This document shows, one piece after another, positions 9,124 through 17,126 of a DNA stretch of 48,674 bases; the stretch's first letter is position 1; each line of letters starts with the position of its first letter. This DNA comes from Xanthomonas populi. Lineage in GTDB: Bacteria; Pseudomonadota; Gammaproteobacteria; Xanthomonadales; Xanthomonadaceae. Made by a program: the position numbers and the translations under genes. The notes under the pieces are model-generated. The model ran no database searches. It saw only the letters and a list, made by a program, of their open reading frames with translations, and was not told the origin of the DNA. Where the stretch lies: contig NZ_MDEJ01000013.1 in assembly GCF_002940065.1 (NCBI RefSeq), positions 1-48,674 on the forward strand, written 5' to 3'.

Positions 9124-10848
9124 TCAGCGGCTGCCGCCGGCCACGGTGCCGGCTCCGGCATCGGCTTCGGCCTGCGCACGCGCCGCGAACAGGGTGCCCG
9201 GCGGCGGCTGGCGGGTGAAGAAGGTATCGATGCCATCCAGCACCGCCGAAGCGATCTTGCGCTGGTAGGCAGGATCAATCAAACGACGCTCTTCATCCGG
9301 ATTGGAGATAAAAGCGGTTTCCACCAGCATCGCCGGCATGTCCGAGGTCCGCAGCACGGCGAAATTGGCGCGTTCCAGGAACGGCTTGTGATTGTTGCCG
9401 ATCCGCTTGAGGCCACCGAGCACATGCCCGGCGGCATCTTCGGAGGCTTTCATGTGGCCGCTTTGCGCCAGGTCCAGCAACACGTTGGCGAGCGTGCTTT
9501 CGGTCTGCTGCAAGCGCACGCCACCGACCAGATCGGCGGCATTTTCCTTGTCGGCTAGCCAGCGCGCGCGCTGCGAGGAGGCGCCCTTGGTGGACAGCAC
9601 ATAGACAGATGAGCCAGTCGCGCTGCGGTTTTCTGCGGCGTCGGCATGGATCGAAATGAAGATATCGGCTTTTGCAGCGCGCGCTTTTTGCGCACGCATC
9701 GGCAGCGGAATGAACACGTCGGTATCGCGGGTCATGTACGCCTTCATGCCGGGCGTGGCGTTGATCTGGCGGGCCAATTCGCGCCCGACGGCCAAGGTCA
9801 CGTCTTTTTCGCGCTTGCCGGTCGGGCCCATGGCGCCCGGATCCTGGCCGCCATGGCCGGGATCGATCGCCACGATCAGCGGCCGCATACCCGGCGCCAT
9901 CTTGATCCGCGATGCTTCGCTGGGCAGTACCGGGCGCGGCGGGATGTCGTCATTGTCTGTTGCCGCAACGGTTCCGGACGCCGCGTTCGGCACGGCTGCA
10001 GCGTTGTTGCCGGACACAGCGCCTATTGGCGCGTTGCCACCGTTCAAGATCGCAGCTGGCGATGCGGCATTACCCGCCATCGCCGCGCCGGCCGGAGCAT
10101 TTGCGGTAGTGACCGTGACGCGATTGGGAGTGTTGTCAACGGAACTTGCTGGCACAGCCGTGCTGGTCGTCACCGTGGTCGTGGCAACGCCCGGACGCGG
10201 TGTCGGCACGCCCGTGGCGACCGTAGTTGGCACGGGTGCCGTCGGGACGGTGGGCATGGCCGACGCAGGCACGTAAGGCGCTGGTGCTGGCGGCGGCGTG
10301 GAGGAAGCGCGCTGCGTGGAGGCAGCCAAGGCTGCGGTTGCACGCGCTGCTTCAGCCTGTGCGTTCACCGGCTGCATGATCACCGGGCGCGGCAGCGGCA
10401 TTGCTGCGGGCGCTGTCGTCGTGGTGACGGCAGTGACCGCAGCCGGCGTTGGATCGCCCGGCCACTCGATCACCAATGTCGAGGCACTGTCCAACGTCTG
10501 CATCTGCGGCTTGAGCGGCGTGACCGGCGTCGCCAACTCGAACACCACCCGGAACGTGCCCGGCACTGGCTGCCCGGTGCGCACAGAGGTCACCAGACCG
10601 GCAGCGCCCGGCAGCTTGAGACCGCGTACGCCCGACGAATCGGGGAAATCCACGACCAAACGGTTGGGGTTAGCCAGCGATAGTGTTTTGAAGCCACCGC
10701 TGCCGGCGAGCTGAATTTCAGCGCGCGTGCCGGTCGCGCCTGTGCTGACGCCGACGCTCTTGATTTCGCCGGCCCACGCAGCGAAAACCGCCAGGCTCAC
10801 GCTGGCGGTCAGGACGGAAACACAGAACTGGCGGAACCCCGGTGTCAT
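9124..10848 (-). CDS. amiC: N-acetylmuramoyl-L-alanine amidase (AmiC type)
   Basis: The enzyme cleaves the amide bond between muramic acid and the stem peptide during daughter-cell separation. The 574-residue protein has an N-terminal signal peptide (to about residue 26, AWA), an AMIN domain (about 27-130), a long low-complexity Ala/Pro/Thr/Val linker (about 130-310) and a C-terminal Amidase_3 domain. The zinc and catalytic residues are visible in DPGHGGQDPG, GKREKDVTL, ISIHADAA and MLVETAFISN. ATG 10848 is chosen over the in-frame GTG at 10866 because the signal peptide follows it directly. The ~180-residue linker is long for the family. Confidence 0.95.
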   Translation of the reverse strand: MTPGFRQFCVSVLTASVSLAVFAAWAGEIKSVGVSTGATGTRAEIQLAGSGGFKTLSLANPNRLVVDFPDSSGVRGLKLPGAAGLVTSVRTGQPVPGTFRVVFELATPVTPLKPQMQTLDSASTLVIEWPGDPTPAAVTAVTTTTAPAAMPLPRPVIMQPVNAQAEAARATAALAASTQRASSTPPPAPAPYVPASAMPTVPTAPVPTTVATGVPTPRPGVATTTVTTSTAVPASSVDNTPNRVTVTTANAPAGAAMAGNAASPAAILNGGNAPIGAVSGNNAAAVPNAASGTVAATDNDDIPPRPVLPSEASRIKMAPGMRPLIVAIDPGHGGQDPGAMGPTGKREKDVTLAVGRELARQINATPGMKAYMTRDTDVFIPLPMRAQKARAAKADIFISIHADAAENRSATGSSVYVLSTKGASSQRARWLADKENAADLVGGVRLQQTESTLANVLLDLAQSGHMKASEDAAGHVLGGLKRIGNNHKPFLERANFAVLRTSDMPAMLVETAFISNPDEERRLIDPAYQRKIASAVLDGIDTFFTRQPPPGTLFAARAQAEADAGAGTVAGGSR

Positions 10849-10918
10849 GGGGCTGGATTCAATCACCCAATAGTGTTAATTGCAAGGTGATTTCCCTTAA
10901 TAATCCACAACCTGGCGT

Positions 10919-11419
10919 TCATTCTTCTTGTGAGCTAGCAAATAAGTGCTGCAACTGAGCCTGCTGTGCCAATTGCCTCAGCCAGCCGCGCCCGGTTTCG
11001 CTGCGGCCCAGCAGCCGGATGCTGCGGCCCACACCTTCGACAGCCAGTTCCACATCCAGATCGACTGGTGGCAGAGCGCCTGCGCCGCGTTCGGGCCATT
11101 CAATCAGCCACAGGCTTGCGCTGCCCTCGTCGAGCCCGAGGAAGTCCAGTTCACCCGCATGCCCGATGCGATACAGATCCAGATGCCAGGCCTCGTCGCC
11201 GGTGCTGAGGCGATAGCGCTCGACCAAGGTGTAAGTGGGGCTACGGATTGGCCCGGTGACGCCCAGTGCGCGCAACAGAGCGCGTGCCAATGTGGATTTG
11301 CCAGCCCCCAGATCGCCGTGCAGTTGCACCACCGCGCTCGCAGGCCGGGTGGCCGCCAGTGCCTGGCCCAGTGTTTCTGTGGCCTGGGCGTCTGCCAATT
11401 GTCCGCTCAGTTCACTCAT
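10919..11419 (-). CDS. tsaE: tRNA threonylcarbamoyladenosine biosynthesis ATPase TsaE
   Basis: TsaE works with TsaB and TsaD to transfer the threonylcarbamoyl group to A37 of tRNAs reading ANN codons. The 166-residue product has the Walker A motif GDLGAGKST (about 34-42), SPTYTLVERY (about 59-68), the DLYRI motif and LIEWPER, which together identify the family (YjeE). Its ATG overlaps the nnr stop by four bases (ATGA), and amiC follows 70 bases downstream, the usual gene order. Confidence 0.95.
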   Translation of the reverse strand: MSELSGQLADAQATETLGQALAATRPASAVVQLHGDLGAGKSTLARALLRALGVTGPIRSPTYTLVERYRLSTGDEAWHLDLYRIGHAGELDFLGLDEGSASLWLIEWPERGAGALPPVDLDVELAVEGVGRSIRLLGRSETGRGWLRQLAQQAQLQHLFASSQEE

Positions 11420-12903
11420 GCAATGGCTCCTGCGTTGGCGAGGCGGCGCAGTTCGGGCAGCAGATCGGTCGGCAGCAGGCCGCGCTCGCCAGCGCGTGCG
11501 GCCGCATCGCCGGCACAGGCATGCAACACGGCGCCCAGGCTGGCGGCATCGAAGAGCGACCAGCCCTGCGCCAGCAAGGCGGCGATCACACCGGTCAGCA
11601 GATCGCCCATACCACCGACCGCCATGCCCGGATTGCCGGCGTCGATAATGCGTGGCACAGCATGCGGTGCGGCGATCACGCTACCGGCGCCCTTGAGCAC
11701 CACAACGGCGTCGAAGCGCTTGGCCAAGGCGTCTGCGGCGGCCAGACGGTCGCGCTGGACGTGGGCGGTGGACAGACCAAGCAGGCGGCCTGCCTCGCCG
11801 GGATGCGGGGTCAGCACATGCGGGCCGCGGCTCGGCACTGCGTTGGCAGCCAGCAGATTCAGGCCATCGGCATCGATGACGACCGCAGTGTCAGAGGCCA
11901 ACGCCGCATGCCACAACGCCTGCGCCCAGGCGTCCTGACCCAAGCCTGGCCCCAGTGCGACCACGTCGGCCGCAGCAGCCAATGCGACGATGTCGTCGTC
12001 GGCCTGCACCGCGCGCACCATCGCCTCCGGGCAGCGCGCGAGCAGCGGCGCCACATGCGCGGCGCGGGTGACGACCTGCACCAACCCTGCCCCGCTGCGC
12101 AATGCCGCTTCGGCCGTCAGCATGATCGCGCCACCGCTGCCCACATTGCCGCCAACACACAGCACGCGCCCGGATTCGCCCTTGTGCGTGTTGCGTCGAC
12201 GCGGGCGCAACTGCGCGGCCAAGGCGTCGATGTCCCAACCATGCGCGGCCGGCACCAGCCCATCGAACGCGGCATCCGGCACCTCCAGCGCGGCGATTGC
12301 GCGCTCACCGGCATGCTCCAACGCATCGCCGGTATAGAGCCCGACATGCGCCACGATGAACTGCAAGGTGGCGTTCGCATGCACTGCCGCGCCGAAGGCC
12401 ACGCCGTGATCGGCATCGATCCCGCTTGGCACATCCAGCGCCAAGACCGGCACGTTGGCCACGTTGATGGCCTCGATCAACGCGGTGGTGTCAGCATCCG
12501 GCGCGCGGTTGAGGCCGATGCCGAACAGCGCATCGACGATCACATCGGCCTGCGCCAGCGGAGACGGAAACACGTCGATCGCCCCACCCACGGCCAGATA
12601 ATCGGTGCAGGCGCGCTGCGCCAGCGCCGAGGCCGGGCCGTGCTCGGGCAGATGCACCACCCGCACAGCACGCCCGGCCCGCTGTGCCAGGCGCGCCAGC
12701 ACATAGCCATCGCCCCCGTTGTTGCCCGTGCCGCAGACCACCACGATGCGGCGCGCATGTGGCCAGCGCGCCAGCACGTAGTGCCAGGCGGCCTGCCCTG
12801 CGCGTTGCATCAGGAGGTAGCCATCGCCACCCAGCAGCATGGTGGCCTGTGCATCCAGCCTGCGCGCGGCGGCGGTGTTGTAAAGATCGAGCGGTGCATA
12901 CAT
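11416..12903 (-). CDS. nnr: Bifunctional NAD(P)H-hydrate epimerase / ADP-dependent dehydratase
   Basis: The enzyme repairs hydrated NAD(P)H: the N-terminal YjeF_N domain epimerises the hydrate and the C-terminal ribokinase-like domain dehydrates it with ADP. The 495-residue protein has CGTGNNGGDGYVLAR (near 58-72) in the first half, and in the second VLCVGGNVGSGGA, VIDADGLN, LTPHPGEAGRLLG, VLKGAGSV and NPGMAVGGMGDLLTG. ATG 12903 (MYAPLDLYN) fits the family start; the frame runs on to 13491 without homology. The gene is divergent from queG with only 24 bases between the start codons. Confidence 0.95.
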   Translation of the reverse strand: MYAPLDLYNTAAARRLDAQATMLLGGDGYLLMQRAGQAAWHYVLARWPHARRIVVVCGTGNNGGDGYVLARLAQRAGRAVRVVHLPEHGPASALAQRACTDYLAVGGAIDVFPSPLAQADVIVDALFGIGLNRAPDADTTALIEAINVANVPVLALDVPSGIDADHGVAFGAAVHANATLQFIVAHVGLYTGDALEHAGERAIAALEVPDAAFDGLVPAAHGWDIDALAAQLRPRRRNTHKGESGRVLCVGGNVGSGGAIMLTAEAALRSGAGLVQVVTRAAHVAPLLARCPEAMVRAVQADDDIVALAAAADVVALGPGLGQDAWAQALWHAALASDTAVVIDADGLNLLAANAVPSRGPHVLTPHPGEAGRLLGLSTAHVQRDRLAAADALAKRFDAVVVLKGAGSVIAAPHAVPRIIDAGNPGMAVGGMGDLLTGVIAALLAQGWSLFDAASLGAVLHACAGDAAARAGERGLLPTDLLPELRRLANAGAIA

Positions 12904-12927
12904 GCCGGGAATTCTATACTTGTCGCC

Positions 12928-14000
12928 ATGTCTGCCGCCCTCGCCCGCCCCGATCCCACCGACGCTGCCGCGCGCATCCGTGCGCTTGCACGCGAGGCCG
13001 GCTTTCAACGTTGCGGTATCACCGGCATCGAGCTGGGCGAAGACGAGGCGCATCTGCGCAGCTGGCTGGAAGAAGGCCTGTACGGGACCATGCATTGGAT
13101 GGCCCAGCACGGCGACAAGCGTTCGCGCCCGCAGGAGCTGGTGCCCGGCACCTTGCGCGTGTTGTCGGTGGCCATGGACTACGGCCGCAAAGACGACACC
13201 TAAGCCTGGAACACCTTGCACGACGGTCGCCGCGCCTATGTGGCGCGCTATGCGCTGGGGCGCGACTACCACAAGCTGATGCGCAACCGGCTGCAGAAAC
13301 TGGCCGAGCGTATCCAGGGCGAAGTCGGCGCATCCGGCTATCGCGTGTTCGTCGATTCCGCACCGGTGCTGGAGCGCGCATTGGCGCGCAACGCCGGGCT
13401 GGGCTGGGCTGGATCGGCAAACACAGCTACCTGATCGACCGCAAAGGCGGTTCATGGTTCTTTTTGGGCGAAATCTACCTTGATCTGCCACTGCCCATCG
13501 ACACCCCGGCCACCGCGCATTGCGGCACCTGCACGCGCTGCATCGACATCTGCCCGACCCAGGCCATCATCGCGCCGCACAGGCTAGACGCACGCCGCTG
13601 CATCGCCTATCTCACCATCGAACACGATGGGACGATTCCCGAACAGATGCGCAAGCCGATCGGCAACCGCATCTTCGGCTGCGACGACTGCCAGCTGATC
13701 TGTCCCTGGAACAAGTTCGCCCAACGCACCGACGAAGCTGATTTTCGCGCCCGCAACGAGCTGGATGTGGCGACGTTGCCGCAGCTGTTTGCCTGGAACC
13801 AAGACGAGTTCCTACGCCGCACCGAAGGCAGCCCGATCCGCCGCAGCGGCCACCAACGCTGGTTGCGCAATATCGCGCTGGGGCTGGGCAATGCGCCTGG
13901 CACGCCGGAGGTGTTGGCGGCATTGCAAGCGCGTCGCAACGACGATTCGGAGCTGGTGCGCGAGCACGTGGGTTGGGCGCTGGCGCAACACGGCCTGTGA
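12928..14000 (+). pseudogene. queG: Epoxyqueuosine reductase QueG, inactivated by a stop and a 5-bp duplication
   Basis: QueG performs the last step of queuosine synthesis, reducing epoxyqueuosine in tRNA with cobalamin and two 4Fe-4S clusters. ATG 12928 starts MSAALARPDP and the frame reads RCGITGIELG and MHWMAQH before an in-frame TAA at 13201-13203. The same frame continues with AWNTLHDGRR and YALGRDYHKLMR, then shifts at a triple GGGCT tandem (13396-13410) where homology needs only two copies. The C-terminal half reads on in another frame: GKHSYLIDRKGGSWFFLGEI, CGTCTRCIDICP and GCDDCQLICPWN, the two ferredoxin cluster motifs. Two independent lesions make a sequencing slip unlikely. Removing both restores a normal protein of about 355 residues. 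Confidence 0.93.
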
Positions 14001-14054
14001 GTTTTCGCCTGATGTGCTCACGCATGCGCGTCGCCGCTGCAGGATAATGCGGCG

Positions 14055-15392
14055 ATGGCCGACCGCAACGAACAGATCCTCACCCCCAGCCAACTCAACA
14101 CGCTGGCGCGCGACCTGCTGGAAGGCAGCTTCCCGCTGGTCTGGGTGGAAGCAGAGCTGAGCAGTGTCACCCGCCCGTCCTCGGGCCATCTGTATTTCAC
14201 GCTCAAGGACGCCCGCGCGCAGATCCGTTGCGCGATGTTCAAGCCCAAGAGCACCTGGCTGAAGTTCCAGCCGCGCGAAGGCTTGCGCGTGCTCGCGCGC
14301 GGACGTCTCACCCTGTACGAAGCACGCGGCGACTACCAGCTGGTGCTCGACCACATGGAAGAAGCCGGCGAAGGCGCCTTGCGCCGCGCCTTCGACGAGC
14401 TACGCGCGTGCCTGGCCGCCGAAGGCCTGTTCGATGCCGAGCGCAAGCAGCCGTTGCCCGCGCATGTGCGGCGTTTGGCGGTGATCACCTCACCCAGCGG
14501 TGCGGCGGTACGCGATGTCCTCAGCGTCTTGGCGCGCCGCTTTCCGCTACTGGAAGTGGACTTGCTGCCCTCACTGGTGCAAGGCGACAGCGCCGCTGCG
14601 CAGATCACCTCGTTGCTGCAGCGTGCAGACGCCTCCGGGCGCTACGACGTCATTCTGATCACCCGTGGCGGCGGCTCGCTGGAAGATCTGTGGGCCTTCA
14701 ACGACGAGCGTCTGGCACGCGCGATTGCCGCCGCGCAGACACCGGTGGTGTCGGCGGTTGGCCACGAGACCGACTTCAGCCTCAGCGATTTCGTCGCCGA
14801 CGTGCGTGCGCCCACGCCATCGGTGGCCGCCGAATTGCTGGTGCCCGATCAACGCGAGCTGGTCGCCCGCGTGCGGCGCGCGCACGCCCTAATTGCCCAA
14901 CTGCAACAGCACGCGCTGGGCAATGCGATGCACCGTGCCGACCGGCTTGCATTGCGGCTGCGTGCGCACCGCCCGCAGGCACGACTGCAACTGCTGCACC
15001 GCCGCCAGGAAGATGCCGGCCGCCAGTTGCGGGCGCGCATGACCCAGTTGCTGGAGCGGCTGCAGGCGCGCGTGCAACGTGGCCAGGCGCGCCTACACGC
15101 GCACAACCCGCAACGCGATCTGGCCAACTTGCAGCAGCGCCTGCAGGCGCTGCATCCGCAGGCGGCCATGCAGCGACGTTTGCAACACGATCAACGACGT
15201 CTGCGCGGTCTGGCACGTTCTCTGGAAGCGGTCAGCCCGCTCGCCACGGTGGCGCGCGGCTACGCCATCGTGACCCGCCCAACCGATGGCAGCGTGGTGC
15301 GTAGCGCCCGCGAGGTGACTCCCGGCGAGCACCTGCGTGCGCAGCTGGCAGATGGCAGCATCGAGGTGCGCGTCCAGTCCAATGACGGATAA
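14055..15392 (+). CDS. xseA: Exodeoxyribonuclease VII large subunit
   Basis: XseA with several XseB subunits degrades single-stranded DNA from both ends. The 445-residue product begins with an OB-fold tRNA_anti-like domain (residues 10-105, [31 protein letters not shown]), then the catalytic core with [70 protein letters not shown] long Arg/Gln-rich coiled-coil region (about 260-390) and the C-terminal RGYAIVT segment complete the usual architecture. ATG 14055 lies 54 bases after queG. A palindromic repeat starts right at its stop codon. Confidence 0.97.
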   Translation: MADRNEQILTPSQLNTLARDLLEGSFPLVWVEAELSSVTRPSSGHLYFTLKDARAQIRCAMFKPKSTWLKFQPREGLRVLARGRLTLYEARGDYQLVLDHMEEAGEGALRRAFDELRACLAAEGLFDAERKQPLPAHVRRLAVITSPSGAAVRDVLSVLARRFPLLEVDLLPSLVQGDSAAAQITSLLQRADASGRYDVILITRGGGSLEDLWAFNDERLARAIAAAQTPVVSAVGHETDFSLSDFVADVRAPTPSVAAELLVPDQRELVARVRRAHALIAQLQQHALGNAMHRADRLALRLRAHRPQARLQLLHRRQEDAGRQLRARMTQLLERLQARVQRGQARLHAHNPQRDLANLQQRLQALHPQAAMQRRLQHDQRRLRGLARSLEAVSPLATVARGYAIVTRPTDGSVVRSAREVTPGEHLRAQLADGSIEVRVQSNDG

Positions 15393-15535
15393 GAGCGGCT
15401 AACAAAACGTAGCGAGCAGTCGTCAGGTGGGTGCGGACGGCGCGCTCAGAACCGGAGTGTACGAGTGGTACATGCCGATTCCGAGCACCGGCCGCGCCCG
15501 CCTAGCGGCTGCGCAGTAGTTTTGTTAGCCGCTCT
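15392..15535. repeat. Xanthomonas palindromic intergenic repeat, copy 1
   Basis: A 17-bp perfect inverted repeat (15392-15408 and 15519-15535, core AGAGCGGCTAACAAAAC) encloses about 110 bases. The whole 144-base unit resembles 18943-19086 in opposite orientation, with shared stretches such as GGTGCGGACGGCGCGC and CCGGAGTGTAC. It begins at the last base of the xseA stop codon and ends with a T-rich arm, so it could also act as a terminator or mRNA-end structure. It contains no gene of its own. Confidence 0.8.
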
Positions 15536-15772
15536 AAGTCAAGCCGCTAAAGAAGCGCCGTAGGCGGAAGCGAGAAACTGTGTGTACGTCATCGCAATAA
15601 CACATCGGAATCCAGCCGGTATGCAGGCAGCTTCGGTTCGGATTCCAGGTACCAACCGCAAACGGCGATTCGGCTTTCGGCTCGCCGACTGAAAGGAGAG
15701 ACAATGAGCGAGGGGCTTGTCATCAGCTCAGAACCGTTCCACTGCCGTCCTTCAACGATCAGTCGCCGCCCC
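15536..15772. other. Gap without a recognised gene
   Basis: Between the palindromic repeat and the 3' end of the AcvB/VirJ-like gene I see no coding frame with family features, no RNA gene and no clear terminator. Confidence 0.5.
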
Positions 15773-17020
15773 TCAACCACGACCGTGCGTCTGCGCCGCA
15801 TGCTGCCAGCCCTGCAGCAGCAATCCGGCCAGCACCGCAGGGTCGTGATCGAAGTGATGCCCGCCCGGACGCGCAATTACCTCGACGCCGCGTGCGCGCA
15901 ACTCAGGGCACAGCGTGTCTTTTTCCTGATCGCCGTAGATACATTGCAGACGATGCGCGTCCAGCGACTGGATCGCAGGCTCCACATCGCGCTCGGCATC
16001 GTTATGCCACCCCAGCCAGCCGCCGACGCGCACCTTGAAATCAGCCTGGTGGCCAAGCCCAAGCAGGCTGACGAATTGCACGGATGCGCGCTGCTGCGGC
16101 GACAGTTCCGGATACGCAAACGGCAACACATCGGCACCGAATGAGTAGCCCAACAAGGCGACGTGGTGGATATGCCAGCGCTGCCGATAGGTCGCGATCA
16201 CACGATCCAGATCCGCCCCGACCTGCTGCGGCGTGCGGCTGCCCAAGAAGTAGCGCAGGCTGTTCCAGCCCACCACCGACACGCCCTGCTGCTGTAACTG
16301 CGCAGCGATACCTTTGTCCAGTTCGCGCCAGCCACCATCGCCGGACAGCATCACCACCAAGCGGTCGCTGCCAGGCGCCGGCAATTCCACCAAAGGCAGA
16401 TCGCCCACGCCTTGCGCCTGCGCTGCCTGAAAATGGCCAAAAGTGGCAGCGGCAATCTGCATCGGGTTGGCCTCGTCGACCAGATCGTCCAGGAAACCCT
16501 GATTGGCGTCGGGCACATCACGTGAGCAGGCCAGGCCGACATCGCTGGTGCCGCCATCGGCGACGACCGCGCCACCCAGCACGTCCGGCGCCGCAGACGC
16601 CATCGCCTGGCGTGCCAGCACCGCGCCATCCCCCTGTCCCACCAGCACCGGTGGCAGGAATGCATCCACGTGCTCGGCGCGCAGCAACTTCTTGCCCAGC
16701 CGCTCGGCATCGTCGGCCAACGAACTGGAGGCGGCGCGGTGGGACCGCACACGTTCGCGGTAACTGGCGGTATCGATCAGCGCGACCAACGCGCCGTCGT
16801 TGCTCAGCATCTCGGCAAGCCGCTGGCCGTCCTCGGGATGGCCGCTGTCGGGCAACACCACCACCATTGCCTTGGGCGTGCCCTCGGGACGCACTACTTC
16901 GACCGAGCTGTAATGCCCGGCTGTGTTTCCATCCCGCAGATGACGCGCTACGGCGTAGCCACTGCCGCCGATCAGCAACCCCGCGATCGCCCAGCGAAAC
17001 ACATTGATCCCCCAGCTCAT
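15773..17020 (-). CDS. AcvB/VirJ family hydrolase
   Basis: The 415-residue protein has one N-terminal membrane or signal segment (about 6-28) and two alpha/beta-hydrolase-like halves. The C-terminal half shows the VirJ pattern: VVMLSGDGGWRELDKGIAAQL, GWNSLRYFLGSRTP and the nucleophile elbow GYSFGADV, ending with the His in ARPGGHHFDHD. In Agrobacterium VirJ/AcvB is periplasmic and needed for virulence, and AcvB has been reported to hydrolyse lysyl-phosphatidylglycerol. ATG 17020 follows a GAGG ribosome site about ten bases upstream, so it is preferred to the TTG at 17035. No mprF-like partner is visible in the window. Confidence 0.85.
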   Translation of the reverse strand: MSWGINVFRWAIAGLLIGGSGYAVARHLRDGNTAGHYSSVEVVRPEGTPKAMVVVLPDSGHPEDGQRLAEMLSNDGALVALIDTASYRERVRSHRAASSSLADDAERLGKKLLRAEHVDAFLPPVLVGQGDGAVLARQAMASAAPDVLGGAVVADGGTSDVGLACSRDVPDANQGFLDDLVDEANPMQIAAATFGHFQAAQAQGVGDLPLVELPAPGSDRLVVMLSGDGGWRELDKGIAAQLQQQGVSVVGWNSLRYFLGSRTPQQVGADLDRVIATYRQRWHIHHVALLGYSFGADVLPFAYPELSPQQRASVQFVSLLGLGHQADFKVRVGGWLGWHNDAERDVEPAIQSLDAHRLQCIYGDQEKDTLCPELRARGVEVIARPGGHHFDHDPAVLAGLLLQGWQHAAQTHGRG

Positions 17021-17126
17021 CGCAGCAATCCTCAAGAAGCGCTAACGCTTCGACCGCACGTGCCGCGAGCGGTTCCGTACTGTCCCGGGGAATGTTCGCT
17101 GCGGTTAAGCCGGTACGCCGTGCCGG

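Noticed and set aside
7191-9218. A 675-codon plus-strand frame
   Set aside because: It lies opposite mutL, which has full family motifs; the frame is a GC-driven shadow with no homology.
11266-13203. A 645-codon plus-strand frame ending at 13203
   Set aside because: Most of it is antisense to nnr. Only the last 276 bases (12928-13203) are real, the first part of queG up to its stop.
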